Below, piece after piece: positions 47,326-59,555 of a DNA stretch of 64,000 nt. The position numbers were made by a program, and so were the translations under genes. The DNA comes from Klebsiella spallanzanii (GTDB taxonomy: Bacteria > Pseudomonadota > Gammaproteobacteria > Enterobacterales > Enterobacteriaceae). Numbering within the stretch: the first letter of the stretch is position 1; every line of letters starts with the position of its first letter. The DNA is taken from the NCBI RefSeq assembly GCF_902158555.1, contig NZ_CABGGS010000012.1:234880-298879 (forward strand), written 5' to 3'. The notes under the pieces were generated by a model, which searched no databases, was not told the origin of the DNA, and saw only the letters and a program-made list of their open reading frames with translations.

Positions 47326-48072
47326 TTACCAGTAATGCTCGGCGGTCATATGGCCCGGTCGGCGACGCAGATGTTTGCTCATCTGCCGGGTCTCTTTCAG
47401 CAACTGCTGGGTATCGCGCACCATCTGCGGGTTGCCGCATAGCATGACGTGGCTGCTTTCCGCGCTCATCGGTAGGCCGACGGCCTCTTCCAGCGCGCCG
47501 GTTTCGATCAGGAACGGAATACGACCTGTCAGCATACCCGGTACGGTTTCCCGGCTGACGACCGACTGGATGCGGAGCTTACCTGCATAACGTTGTTCCA
47601 GCGCCTGCATTTGCGGCAAATAGCTGAGATCGGCGGCATAGCGTGCTGCATGGACCAGCACCAGATTATTGAAGCGATCCAGATCTTTCCCTTCTTCCAG
47701 AATCGACAGGTACGGGCCAATTGCCGTGCCGGTGGCGAGCATCCACAGCGTGTCGCAATCCGGCACTTCTTCCAGGACAAAGAAACCGGCGGCTTCGCTG
47801 ACAACCTGAACTTCATCTCCCGGCTTCAGCGCGGCCAGCCGTGGGCTGAGTTTGCCCTCCGGAACTGTCACCAAATAGAATTCAAGATCGGGATTGCTGG
47901 GAGCATTAACATAGGAATAGGCGCGCTGCACGCGTTCGCCGTCAACATCAAGGCCCAGTTTGGCAAATTGCCCGGCGGTGAACGGATCAACCGGTGCATG
48001 AACGGTGAGGCTAAACAGTGCATCCGTCCAGTTTTGAACTTTTACCACTTTGCCTGTAACCCAGTTTGCCAT
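47326..48072 (-). CDS. fpr: ferredoxin/flavodoxin-NADP+ reductase
   Basis: A 248-residue cytoplasmic flavoprotein moving electrons from NADPH to flavodoxin or ferredoxin, needed for reductive activation of radical-SAM and ribonucleotide reductase enzymes. FAD-binding RAYSYVNAPS, the NADP-binding LATGTAIGPYLSIL and the C-terminal aromatic GHMTAEHYW are intact. In E. coli it is SoxS-regulated. It lies downstream of glpX on the same strand, separated by a hairpin. Confidence 0.96.
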   Translation of the reverse strand: MANWVTGKVVKVQNWTDALFSLTVHAPVDPFTAGQFAKLGLDVDGERVQRAYSYVNAPSNPDLEFYLVTVPEGKLSPRLAALKPGDEVQVVSEAAGFFVLEEVPDCDTLWMLATGTAIGPYLSILEEGKDLDRFNNLVLVHAARYAADLSYLPQMQALEQRYAGKLRIQSVVSRETVPGMLTGRIPFLIETGALEEAVGLPMSAESSHVMLCGNPQMVRDTQQLLKETRQMSKHLRRRPGHMTAEHYW

Positions 48073-48124
48073 AGCGTCTCTCCTCTCAATCTTGTTAGCG
48101 TATCTTCACCGCGACGAGAGAAGA

Positions 48125-48148
48125 TTTCCAGCCCGAAAAGGCTGGAAA
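48125..48148 (-). terminator. hairpin between glpX and fpr
   Basis: TTTCCAGCC and GGCTGGAAA form a 9-bp stem with a 6-base loop, 19 bases past the glpX stop. It is likely the glpX terminator, though the T-run is poor. Confidence 0.55.
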
Positions 48149-48167
48149 GCTCTATTGATCAAATGTT

Positions 48168-49178
48168 TTACAGGATGTGCAACTGGATATCCGGGTCTTT
48201 GCGATCGAGGTAATGAATCGACTGAATGCGGCGGATGGTACGGGATTTTCCGCGGATCAGCAGCGTTTCGGTGGTCGCCATATTGCCTTTACGGGTGATA
48301 CCGTCCAGCAGGTCGCCTTTGGTGATCCCGGTCGCGGAGAAAACGACGTTGTCGCTGCGCGCCATATCGTCCAGGCGCAGCACTTTGCCTGCTTCAATGC
48401 CCATCGCCTGGCAGCGTTCCAGCTCGTTTTCACCGATGCGGCGGTTCTCTTCGCTGTCGCCTTTAACGTGGTGACGCGCCAGCAAACGACCGTTCATATC
48501 GCCGTCCAGCGCGCGAATCACTGCCGCAGAAACAACACCTTCCGGTGCGCCGCCGATGCCGTACATGACGTCTACTTCGCTGTCTGGCATACAGGTCAGA
48601 ATGGAGGCCGCGACGTCGCCGTCAGGGATGGCGAACACGCGCACGCCCAGTTTCTGTAGCTCAACAATGACATCGTCGTGACGAGGCTTAGCTAAGATGG
48701 TGACGGTTAATTCACTCAGCGGTTTGTTCAGCGCGCTGGCGATGTTATGTAGGTTCTCCGCCAGCGGTAGGTTCAGGTCAATAGCGCCTTTTGCACCCGG
48801 ACCGACAATCAGTTTTTCCATGTACATATCCGGCGCATTCAGGAAGCAGCCCTTATCGCCCACCGCCATGACCGCCAGCGCGTTGGCCTGGCCCATTGCC
48901 GTCATGCGGGTACCTTCGATAGGGTCTACGGCGATATCTACCGCATCGCCTTTACCGGTACCAACGCGTTCGCCAATGTACAGCATCGGCGCTTCATCGA
49001 TTTCACCTTCGCCAATGACAATGGTGCCGTCAATATTGATCAGGTTGAGCATAATGCGCATGGCGTTGACGGCGGCGCCGTCGGCGGTGTTTTTATCACC
49101 ACGGCCTAACCACTTATAGCCTGCCAGGGCAGCGGCTTCGGTGACGCGCGAAAATTCGATGGCCAGTTCTCGTTTCAT
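48168..49178 (-). CDS. glpX: fructose-1,6-bisphosphatase class II
   Basis: A 336-residue gluconeogenic phosphatase. Metal-binding regions WLGRGDKNTADGAAV, IDGTIVIGEGEIDEAPM and VDPIEGTRMTA are intact, with the conserved YGIGGAPEGV further on. In E. coli it is the last gene of glpFKX. Here it is separated from glpK by about 12 kb and instead starts 53 bases after the recG stop on the same strand. It could thus be read from the gmk-recG operon or from a promoter within recG. The local leader GAGTGGATTATG resembles E. coli. Confidence 0.96.
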   Translation of the reverse strand: MKRELAIEFSRVTEAAALAGYKWLGRGDKNTADGAAVNAMRIMLNLINIDGTIVIGEGEIDEAPMLYIGERVGTGKGDAVDIAVDPIEGTRMTAMGQANALAVMAVGDKGCFLNAPDMYMEKLIVGPGAKGAIDLNLPLAENLHNIASALNKPLSELTVTILAKPRHDDVIVELQKLGVRVFAIPDGDVAASILTCMPDSEVDVMYGIGGAPEGVVSAAVIRALDGDMNGRLLARHHVKGDSEENRRIGENELERCQAMGIEAGKVLRLDDMARSDNVVFSATGITKGDLLDGITRKGNMATTETLLIRGKSRTIRRIQSIHYLDRKDPDIQLHIL

Positions 49179-49231
49179 AATCCACTCATCTGAATAAAAA
49201 TTATGCGCAGCGTGGCGAGATGACGTTCGCG

Positions 49232-51313
49232 CTACGCGTTGGAATAGCGTTCGGTTTCCGGCATCCAGCGCTCAATGAGCGCGATGGCCTGCTGCGGGTA
49301 ACGTTCATGAATATGGCGCGCGATGCGCTGAACTTCCGGGATCATGGCCTGATCGCGCAGTAAATCGGCGACTTTGAATTCAGCGTTGCCGGTCTGGCGG
49401 GTGCCGAGCAGCTCGCCGGGACCGCGTATTTCGAGGTCTTTCTGGGCAATAACGAAGCCGTCGTTGCTATCGCGCAGCACCTGTAACCGCTTCTGCGCGG
49501 TTTTTGACAGCGGTGACTTATAGAGCAGCACGCAGTGGGAAGCGACCGCGCCGCGCCCGACGCGCCCTCTAAGCTGGTGCAGCTGCGCCAGCCCCAGGCG
49601 CTCCGGGTTTTCGATAATCATCAGACTGGAGTTAGGCACGTCCACGCCGACCTCAATCACCGTGGTGGCGACCAGCAGATGCATTTCGCCTTGTTTGAAC
49701 GCGCTCATGACCGCCTGCTTCTCGGCGGATTTCATACGCCCATGCACCAGACCGATATTCAGCTCCGGCAGCGCGAGCTTCAGTTCTTCCCAGGTAGCTT
49801 CCGCCGCCTGGGCTTCCAGCAGGTCCGACTCTTCAATCAGCGTGCAGACCCAATAGGCCTGACGGCCTTCGTGGGTACAAGCGTTACGCACGCGATCGAT
49901 AATATCGCTGCGTCGGGTATCGGGAATGGCTACCGTAGTGACCGGCGTACGACCCGGCGGCAGTTCATCGATAACCGAGGTGTCGAGATCGGCATAAGCA
50001 GTCATCGCCAGGGTACGAGGAATGGGGGTGGCGGTCATAATTAGCTGGTGCGGGTGAAAACCCTGCTGCTGGCCTTTCTCCCACAGCGCCAGGCGTTGGT
50101 GAACGCCGAAACGGTGCTGTTCGTCGATAATCACCAGCGCGAGGCCGTTAAACTGTACCTGCTCCTGAAAGATAGCGTGGGTACCGACAATCATTTGCAC
50201 CTGTCCGCTGGCGATAGCTTCCTGCTGCGCCAGACGCGCTTTACCTTTTTGTTTCCCGGCCAGCCAGCCAACCTCAATGCCCAGCGGTTCGAACCAATTG
50301 CGGAAGTTATTGGCGTGCTGTTCAGCCAGCAGCTCGGTCGGCGCCATCAGCGCGACCTGCTTGCCGTGGGCGATGGCGCGCAGTGCTGCCAGCGCGGCGA
50401 CCAGGGTTTTACCAGAACCTACATCCCCCTGCACCAGACGCATCATCGGCACGTCCAGCGCCATATCGTGCTCGATTTCCGCCGTCACGCGCGCCTGCGC
50501 GCCGGTAGGTGTAAAGGGGAGGGAGGCCAGTAGTTTGTCTTTTAGCGCGTCGTTAGCGCTGAGCGCGAGGGCGTGATAGCGCTGGGCGCCTGCCCGCAGC
50601 GCCAGCATGCTGAGATTATGCGCCAGCAGCTCTTCCAGGATTAAGCGCCGCTGGGCCGGGTGTTTACCGCTCTCCAGTTCGCTGAGCTGTAATGACGGTG
50701 GCGGGCGATGCAGCGTGCGCAAGGCGTCCGGCAGGCTCATCATCCCCTGGGCCAGCTCCGGCGGCAGTAATTCGGCAATAGCGCAGGTTTCAAGTAGCTC
50801 CAGCGCCTGATCGGTGAGCTTACGCAGGGTTGCCTGTTTGATGCCTTCGGTGGTGGGATAAACCGGGGTTAGGGTTTCCTGTAAATCAGGTGTGCTCATG
50901 TCGCCCTGAACCCGATATTCCGGGTGGATCATCTCCGCCCCATGTTTACCGCGCTTTGCCTCGCCGTAAGCCAGCACGCGGCGTCCGGTTGCCAGGCTGT
51001 TTTTCATCGCCGCGCTGAAGTTAAAAAAGCGCATGGTGAGGATACCGGAGCCGTCGCTTATCTGGCAGGTCATCATCCGGCGACCGCCAAAAGTGATGTT
51101 GCAGTTGAGGACTTCGCCTTCAACCGTGGCATAAACACCGGGCAGCAGTTCGCCGATTTGGTACAGGTGGGTGCGGTCTTCGTAACGCAGCGGCAGGTGC
51201 AGAAGCAGATCCTGCACCGTGTGCAGGCCAATTTTTGAAAGTCGGCTGCTCTGGGCTGCGCCAACGCCGGTTAGGGTATTAAGGGGGACGGCATCTAACA
51301 GGCGACCTTGCAT
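49232..51313 (-). CDS. recG: ATP-dependent DNA helicase RecG
   Basis: A 693-residue superfamily 2 helicase that remodels stalled forks and branch-migrates Holliday junctions. The N-terminal wedge domain includes LLLHLPLRYEDRT. Helicase motifs are GDVGSGKT (I), DEQHRFG (II, DEQH box), MTATPIPRTLAM (III) and QLRGRVGRG (VI). The ATG at 51313 (MQGRLLDAV) gives the E. coli length; an in-frame extension to 51346 overlaps trmH. It is the last gene of the gmk operon. Confidence 0.97.
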   Translation of the reverse strand: MQGRLLDAVPLNTLTGVGAAQSSRLSKIGLHTVQDLLLHLPLRYEDRTHLYQIGELLPGVYATVEGEVLNCNITFGGRRMMTCQISDGSGILTMRFFNFSAAMKNSLATGRRVLAYGEAKRGKHGAEMIHPEYRVQGDMSTPDLQETLTPVYPTTEGIKQATLRKLTDQALELLETCAIAELLPPELAQGMMSLPDALRTLHRPPPSLQLSELESGKHPAQRRLILEELLAHNLSMLALRAGAQRYHALALSANDALKDKLLASLPFTPTGAQARVTAEIEHDMALDVPMMRLVQGDVGSGKTLVAALAALRAIAHGKQVALMAPTELLAEQHANNFRNWFEPLGIEVGWLAGKQKGKARLAQQEAIASGQVQMIVGTHAIFQEQVQFNGLALVIIDEQHRFGVHQRLALWEKGQQQGFHPHQLIMTATPIPRTLAMTAYADLDTSVIDELPPGRTPVTTVAIPDTRRSDIIDRVRNACTHEGRQAYWVCTLIEESDLLEAQAAEATWEELKLALPELNIGLVHGRMKSAEKQAVMSAFKQGEMHLLVATTVIEVGVDVPNSSLMIIENPERLGLAQLHQLRGRVGRGAVASHCVLLYKSPLSKTAQKRLQVLRDSNDGFVIAQKDLEIRGPGELLGTRQTGNAEFKVADLLRDQAMIPEVQRIARHIHERYPQQAIALIERWMPETERYSNA

Positions 51314-51315
51314 AA

Positions 51316-52005
51316 TTACTTCGCCGCCTGCATGGTGGCCCACCACGCGGCATCGGCTTCGACTTCGCCCTGCTCGTTGACGTGAGGGTATGGCAGCCCT
51401 TTGCGTTTCGCGACCCGCGCCAGCACTGGATAGCCGCCTTCAAACAGCAGGCGCTGCTGGTCTTCTTCCGGCAGTATGCTGTTTTCACGCAGGTACATAC
51501 CGGCATTTTGCCGCTGGCGCTGGGCTTCATAGAGAATCAGCGCTGAGGCAACGGAAACGTTCAGCGACTGCACCATGCCAATCATGGGAATGATGATGTC
51601 CTGATCCGCCAGGTCTAACGCTTCCTGAGTAATGCCGGTTTTCTCCTGCCCCATCAGGATACAGGTGGGGCGGGTATAGTCGATTTCACGAAAATCAACG
51701 GCTTTACTGGAGAGATGCGTTGCCAGGATTTGCATCCCCTGGCTTTTTAAATGTGTGACCGCATCGCCGATGGTGCTGTGCGTTTTAACCTGTACCCAGC
51801 TGTTGCTACCAGCCGCCGCAGAGGCCATGGTGCGCATGCGGCTGCCGGGCCAGATGGCGTGCACTTCATGCACGCCAACGGCATCTGCGGTACGAATCAC
51901 CGCAGAAACGTTATGAGGCTTGTGGACCTGCTCCATGCAGACCGTCAGGTCAGGTTGACGCCTGGCGAGCATCTCGCAGATACGTGCATAACGCTGTGCA
52001 TTCAT
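51316..52005 (-). CDS. trmH: tRNA (Gm18) 2'-O-methyltransferase TrmH
   Basis: A 229-residue SPOUT methyltransferase that methylates the ribose of G18 in tRNA. The trefoil-knot motifs are NVSAVIRTADAVGV (1), CILMGQEKTGIT (2) and IPMIGMVQSLNVSVASALILYE (3; the last is longer and split here: IPMIGMVQSLN, VSVASALILYE). The gaps to recG (2 bases) and spoT (4 bases) show an operon. Length equals E. coli TrmH. Confidence 0.96.
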   Translation of the reverse strand: MNAQRYARICEMLARRQPDLTVCMEQVHKPHNVSAVIRTADAVGVHEVHAIWPGSRMRTMASAAAGSNSWVQVKTHSTIGDAVTHLKSQGMQILATHLSSKAVDFREIDYTRPTCILMGQEKTGITQEALDLADQDIIIPMIGMVQSLNVSVASALILYEAQRQRQNAGMYLRENSILPEEDQQRLLFEGGYPVLARVAKRKGLPYPHVNEQGEVEADAAWWATMQAAK

Positions 52006-52009
52006 AAGA

Positions 52010-54130
52010 CTAATTTCGGTTACGGGTGACTTTAATCACATCCGGCATGACGCGAATCTTGCGCATGATATTCGCCAGATGCACGCGGTCACGCGCGGTG
52101 AGGCGAATAAAGGCGCTGTAAACGCGGCCATCTTTTTCTTCCGTATTCAGGCTTTGAATATTGGAGGACGCGGTGTTGATCGCGGCAGTAAGATTCGCCA
52201 GTGCACCCTGGTGGTTGAACATATCCACCTTTATTTCGGTGATAAATTCCTGCGCCGTCTCTTTATCCCACTCGACCGCCATAAACTTCTCCGGCTCTTT
52301 CTGATAGCCGCGAATGTTACGACAGGACTCATGGTGGATAACCAGGCCTTTACCAGGGCTGACGTGCGCAATGATCGGGTCGCCAGGAATCGGACGGCAG
52401 CACTTGGCGAACGTGATCAGCACGCCATCTGCGCCTTTAATTGGCAGATGGTTATGACCAACAGGCGCTGGCTGTACCGGAACGGCGGTGGCTTCCCCCT
52501 GCTGCAGGTTTTTGGCTACCACGACGCTCATGGCGTTGCCGAGGCCGATTTCGGCCAGCAGATCGTCAAGCGTTGCCAGCTTCATGCGCTCAAGTTCGCG
52601 CTGAATATTCTCTGGCGGAATTTCGGCCAGCTTACGGCTGCCGCCGAGGGCGTGATTAAGCAGGCGGCGTCCGAGGCTAACGGAGTCGTCGCGCTTGAGG
52701 TTTTTCAGCAACTGGCGAATTTTGGCGCGCGCTTTCGAGCTGACAACAAAGTTCAGCCACGCTGCGTTTGGTCGTGCTCCCGGCGCGGTGATAATTTCCA
52801 CCGTCTGACCGCTGGAGAGCGACTGCGACAGCGGATACGGCTGACGGTCGACGCGTGCGCCGACGCAGGCATGGCCGATATCGGTATGCACCGCGTAGGC
52901 GAAATCCACCGGCGTCGCGCCAGCGGGCAGTTCGACAATGCGCCCTTCCGGGGTGAAAACGTAAATCTCATCCGGGAACAGATCGGATTTCACGCTCTCA
53001 ATGAATTCAAATGAACTACCGGCGCTCTGCTGGAGCTCCAGCAGGCTCTGCATCCAGCGCTGGGCGCGGATTTGCGCCGTGGTGCTGCTCTCGCCGCCGT
53101 GCTCTTTATAAGCCCAGTGCGCCGCAACCCCCATTTCCGCCATCTGGTCCATGTCTTCGGTACGAATTTGTACCTCAACCGGGACGCCGTGCGGGCCAAT
53201 CATCGAGGTGTGCAAAGATTGATAGCCGTTTGCTTTCGGAATGGCAATGTAGTCTTTGACACGCCCAGGACGCGGCTTATAAAGGCTGTGCATCTGGCCA
53301 AGCACGCGGTAGCAGGTATCAGAATCATGAACAATCACGCGAAAGGCGTAGATATCCATAATCGAGTGAAAACGCTGCTCTTTAAGCACCATTTTGCAGT
53401 AGATGGAGTACAGATGCTTTTCGCGACCGCTAACGCGACAGGGAATGCCTGCTTCCTGCAAACGCCCTTCGATTTCGGAGAGGATCTTTTGAATCATCTC
53501 CTTACGGTTACCGCGCGCCGCTTTTACGACCTCTTTAATGACCCGGTAGCGGTTAGGATACAGCGCTTCAAATCCCAGCTCTTCAAGCTCGGTTTTGATG
53601 TGATGAATACCTAAACGGTGCGCCAGAGGACTGTAGATTTCCAGCGTTTCGCGGGCGATGCGGCGGCGTTTGTCCGGGCGCAATGAGCCCAGTGTGCGCA
53701 TGTTATGGGTGCGGTCAGCAAGCTTGATGAGGATGACGCGAATGTCCTGCACCATCGCCATAATCATTTTGCGAAAGTTTTCGGCCTGAGCCTCTTTCTT
53801 ATCGCGAAACTTAAGTTTATCAAGCTTTGACACCCCCTCTACCAGCTCAGCAACGCTTTTACCAAAAAGCTGTTCCATGTCCTGGTAGGTGGCAGGGGTA
53901 TCTTCTATCACGTCGTGCAGTAGGGCGGCCATCAGCGTTTCGTGATCGAGTTTCATCTCGGCCAGGATACAGGCTACCGCTACCGGGTGCGTGATGTAGG
54001 GTTCACCGCTTGAACGTGCTTGGCCCTCGTGAGCGTCACGTGCAACGAGATAAGCCTGCCGAAGACGTTTAATTTGCTCTTCGGGCAGGTAGTTTTGAAT
54101 CAGCTGATTCAGGCTTTCAAACAGATACAA
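52010..54130 (-). CDS. spoT: bifunctional (p)ppGpp synthetase/hydrolase SpoT
   Basis: A 706-residue stringent-response enzyme, four residues longer than E. coli SpoT. The HD hydrolase domain has AALLHDVIEDTPATYQ and LADRTHNMRTL. The synthetase domain has YRVLGQMHSLYKPRPGRVKDYIA. TGS (FTPEGRIVELPAGATPVDFAYA is its core, cited here as two parts FTPEGRIVELPAG and ATPVDFAYA), zinc-finger-like and ACT domains follow. It lies between rpoZ and trmH, as in E. coli. Confidence 0.98.
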   Translation of the reverse strand: MYLFESLNQLIQNYLPEEQIKRLRQAYLVARDAHEGQARSSGEPYITHPVAVACILAEMKLDHETLMAALLHDVIEDTPATYQDMEQLFGKSVAELVEGVSKLDKLKFRDKKEAQAENFRKMIMAMVQDIRVILIKLADRTHNMRTLGSLRPDKRRRIARETLEIYSPLAHRLGIHHIKTELEELGFEALYPNRYRVIKEVVKAARGNRKEMIQKILSEIEGRLQEAGIPCRVSGREKHLYSIYCKMVLKEQRFHSIMDIYAFRVIVHDSDTCYRVLGQMHSLYKPRPGRVKDYIAIPKANGYQSLHTSMIGPHGVPVEVQIRTEDMDQMAEMGVAAHWAYKEHGGESSTTAQIRAQRWMQSLLELQQSAGSSFEFIESVKSDLFPDEIYVFTPEGRIVELPAGATPVDFAYAVHTDIGHACVGARVDRQPYPLSQSLSSGQTVEIITAPGARPNAAWLNFVVSSKARAKIRQLLKNLKRDDSVSLGRRLLNHALGGSRKLAEIPPENIQRELERMKLATLDDLLAEIGLGNAMSVVVAKNLQQGEATAVPVQPAPVGHNHLPIKGADGVLITFAKCCRPIPGDPIIAHVSPGKGLVIHHESCRNIRGYQKEPEKFMAVEWDKETAQEFITEIKVDMFNHQGALANLTAAINTASSNIQSLNTEEKDGRVYSAFIRLTARDRVHLANIMRKIRVMPDVIKVTRNRN

Positions 54131-54148
54131 GGGCGACCCGCTGTGTGA

Positions 54149-54424
54149 TTAACGACGACCTTCAGCAATAGCGGTAACGGCTTGTAATTCAGCGGCTTCC
54201 TGCTCTTGCTGTTCCTGGCGCTCACGAACGTCGAGGATCTTGTTGTTGATCAGACCTTCTTCGATTTCGCGCAGTGCGATAACGGTAGTTTTATCGTTTT
54301 CTTCCGGTACCAGCGGATCCTTTCCGCCTACCTGCATCTGACGAGCGCGACGCGCGGCGACCAGTACCAGGTCAAAACGGTTACCAATTTTCTCTACAGC
54401 GTCCTGAACAGTTACGCGTGCCAT
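54149..54424 (-). CDS. rpoZ: RNA polymerase omega subunit
   Basis: A 91-residue subunit that helps assemble RNA polymerase by holding beta-prime and forms part of ppGpp site 1. The sequence [20 protein letters not shown] and the C-terminal [15 protein letters not shown] match E. coli. It is the gene before spoT, with a gap of 18 bases. Confidence 0.98.
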   Translation of the reverse strand: MARVTVQDAVEKIGNRFDLVLVAARRARQMQVGGKDPLVPEENDKTTVIALREIEEGLINNKILDVRERQEQQEQEAAELQAVTAIAEGRR

Positions 54425-54478
54425 ACTTAAAATGCTCCACAGGTGAAGAAGTGACTGGGCATGATACTGAATGTGGGT

Positions 54479-57036
<2,558 letters not shown>

Positions 57037-57041
57037 AAGAA

Positions 57042-57659
57042 TTAATGTGCGCTATGGTTGTAGTTGAATACCGGCAGCCCTAGCTTCCAGCGTAGCGCCA
57101 GCATACGGGCGGTGAAGCCGAACAGCAGGGTGGAGATAACCACCACATCGTGGTTGCTGACGTAATGCTGCAGCGCGATATATAAAATCGCGGCGGCGAA
57201 AGAAACGCCCGCATACAGTTCTTTCTGGAATACCAGTGGGATACGCTTGCAGAACATATCGCGCAGTACACCGCCAAAAACGCCGGTCACCACAGCGGCA
57301 ATGGAGGCAATCACCGGGCCTTCGCCCATATCCAGCGCGATCTGGGCTCCGATGATAGAGAACACGATGAGCCCAAGCGCATCCAGAACCAAAAACAGGC
57401 GGCGCAGATGCGGCATCACCGGCGCGGCAATGGTAGTCAGGACCGCGGCGACGGCGACAATAATGACATACTCAGGGTGCTGCACCCAACCCAGCGGATA
57501 GTGACCGAGCAGGATATCGCGCACTGAACCGCCGCCGAGAGCCGTCGCGGTTGCAATGATAATGACGCCAAACGTATCCATACGGCGACGTCCGGCCGCC
57601 AGCGCGCCGGTCATGGCTTCCGCCGTAATCCCAATCAGATAAAGAATATGAAGCAGCAT
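57042..57659 (-). CDS. yicG: TRIC-like membrane protein YicG (UPF0126)
   Basis: A 205-residue inner-membrane protein with seven helices in two repeats, each with a glycine-rich break: [16 protein letters not shown] and [14 protein letters not shown]. Related proteins are cation channels or glycine-linked transporters in other bacteria. It matches E. coli YicG in length and position. Its 3' end is 5 bases from that of ligB. Confidence 0.93.
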   Translation of the reverse strand: MLLHILYLIGITAEAMTGALAAGRRRMDTFGVIIIATATALGGGSVRDILLGHYPLGWVQHPEYVIIVAVAAVLTTIAAPVMPHLRRLFLVLDALGLIVFSIIGAQIALDMGEGPVIASIAAVVTGVFGGVLRDMFCKRIPLVFQKELYAGVSFAAAILYIALQHYVSNHDVVVISTLLFGFTARMLALRWKLGLPVFNYNHSAH

Positions 57660-57933
57660 AAATCCCCCACGGTGATGGCGAGAGGTTAGCGATTTGTGCG
57701 CAGGATCACGATTGAAATTTTCTAAAGTGAACGATTTAGACCAGAAAAAACTAATTATATTGTTGTTTGTATGTCCAGTAATTCAGGGTTTATTGGTGGA
57801 GTATTGATTTTTATTGATTAGAAAAAATAATGATAAGGGCGTATTTAAGCATCTATATTGATTACGCTATGAATACCAGATGTTTAACTCTCGACCTTTA
57901 TCCTTTTATTTTCCTCCTTCAAGGCCTGAGAAA
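57660..57933. other. 274-bp divergent gap between yicG and the CLC gene
   Basis: A+T-rich to about 57900. It holds the promoters of both neighbours. No RNA gene or repeat was recognised. Confidence 0.5.
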
Positions 57934-59193
57934 ATGATCGCAGTAGCTGGTAATAAAAATTATCTGACCCGCCTGATTGCCGTTGTTTTAACGGGAGTGC
58001 TGGCCGGTCTGTCAGGCATGGTTCTGGCGATGATTTTACATGCTATTCAGCACCTGGCTTTTGGCTATAGCCTTGAACGAATCATCGGATCGGAGTCATT
58101 TTTACAGGGCGTAACGGATTCGTCCTGGCCTCGTCGTATCACGGCGATAATGGCAGGTGGTGCGATAGCTGGATTCGGCTGGTGGCTGCTTGGGCGCTAT
58201 GGGCGTAAACGGGTTTCAATTGCGGCGGCCGTGGCGGATCCTTCCGTGCCAATGCCTGCGGGAACGACGACGATTCACGCCCTGTTGCAGATAATCACCG
58301 TTGCGCTGGGCTCTCCTCTTGGTCGTGAAGTGGCGCCACGGGAAATGGGGGCGCTGGGAGCGGGGCTGGTGGCGCGCAAACTGGGACTGCTGGAAGATGA
58401 AACCAGAACGCTGATTGCCTGCGGTGCCGGGGCGGGCCTGGCGGCGGTGTATAACGTCCCTCTGGCCGGGGCGTTGTTTAGCCTGGAGGTGATGCTGCTG
58501 TCGTTTAGCTGGGAAAAAACGCTGGCGGCTATCATCACGTCGGCGATTGCTGCATGGACGGCAACGTTGGGGCTGGGCAATGAATCGCAATACTATTTCA
58601 TTTCTGGCGTGCTTCCGCATTCATTTCTTTGGTGGGCGATTATCGCAAGCCCAATTCTCGGCGTTGCGGCATGGCTTTTTCGCAAAGCAACCGGCACTGC
58701 CCGCTCGCACGTTCGAACGAACTGGCAGATGCCGGTTTTCTGCCTGCTGGCATTTTCCCTGCTTGCCGTCCTGAGCCTCTGTTTCCCCCAGCTTCCGGGA
58801 AATGGCAAAGGGCCTATGCAGCTGGTTCTCAGCGATGAACTGGGTTTTCCTGGGGCGACGATACTGCTGGTGTTAAAAATGGTCGTCATCCTGGCGGTGC
58901 TACGCGGCGGTGCGGAAGGTGGGTTACTAACGCCGGGGCTGGCGGTCGGCGGTCTGAGCAGCCTGCTGCTATGCATGCTCTGGCAGCAGATATTTCCCGG
59001 AGGGGATGACAGCAGTTTTGCTCTTGTCGGCGCGGCGGCGTTTCTTGCGGCATCTATGCAGATGCCGCTAACGGCGGTGGCGCTGGTGATGGAATTCACC
59101 CATATGGATCACAGCTATCTGGCTCCCACGCTGTTATGTGCGGCGGGGGCATTTTTAACCTGTCGGGTGCTGGATAAAAAGTATTTCTTCTGA
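57934..59193 (+). CDS. divergent CLC-family chloride channel/antiporter-like protein
   Basis: A 419-residue membrane protein of the CLC family, with about eleven helices. The gating-glutamate segment is SPLGREVAPREMGALGAG, where the usual form is GREGP; the Glu is kept. The C-terminal filter segment GGAEGGLLTPGLAVGG is typical. At the place of the usual GSGIP the sequence reads VADPSVPMP, so the anion filter is not canonical. An upstream in-frame ATG at 57880 adds 18 residues without a membrane segment; 57934 gives the usual length (ClcB about 418). Ion selectivity is uncertain. Confidence 0.82.
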   Translation: MIAVAGNKNYLTRLIAVVLTGVLAGLSGMVLAMILHAIQHLAFGYSLERIIGSESFLQGVTDSSWPRRITAIMAGGAIAGFGWWLLGRYGRKRVSIAAAVADPSVPMPAGTTTIHALLQIITVALGSPLGREVAPREMGALGAGLVARKLGLLEDETRTLIACGAGAGLAAVYNVPLAGALFSLEVMLLSFSWEKTLAAIITSAIAAWTATLGLGNESQYYFISGVLPHSFLWWAIIASPILGVAAWLFRKATGTARSHVRTNWQMPVFCLLAFSLLAVLSLCFPQLPGNGKGPMQLVLSDELGFPGATILLVLKMVVILAVLRGGAEGGLLTPGLAVGGLSSLLLCMLWQQIFPGGDDSSFALVGAAAFLAASMQMPLTAVALVMEFTHMDHSYLAPTLLCAAGAFLTCRVLDKKYFF

Positions 59194-59211
59194 GATGTGC
59201 TGAAAATAAAA

Positions 59212-59233
59212 AAGGGCCGGAGTGGTGGCCCTT
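59212..59233 (-). terminator. hairpin with T-run on the minus strand
   Basis: AAGGGCC and GGCCCTT pair over 7 bases. On the minus strand the stem is followed by TTTTTTATTTT, a good intrinsic terminator for transcripts from the right, such as phd/doc. On the plus strand it lies 18 bases past the CLC stop but has no T-run. Confidence 0.6.
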
Positions 59234-59555
59234 AATGTTGGTAGAACCCGATGTTACTCGATTGAATCTGAATGTTGAGTGAGTGATTATGTGTATTGAT
59301 TTTATTATATTTTTATTAATCTTTCTTTTCGTTAAGTACACGCTTAAATACACGATAAATAAAAGTGTCCAATGAGTTGGGCGAAATTGTCCATCAGTTC
59401 TTGTTAAGATCGGTTCAGTAAGATGTACTAATAAGTGCAGGTTGGTGGCATTTACACTTCGCAACTTTAAGAGAAGGTTCGATAAGGCCGCCTTTTTCCC
59501 ATTCGGTATGAAAATGTTGGAAAGAGCCTCCACATTTGCCAATGTGAGACGCTCC
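59234..59555. other. non-coding junction sequence between core and island
   Basis: An A+T-rich stretch with no supported gene. A minus-strand open frame (59096-59557) crosses the terminator and the CLC gene and looks accidental. The region probably contains degraded doc sequence and the left edge of the island. A small hairpin CACATT-TGCC-AATGTG lies at 59531-59546. Confidence 0.5.
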
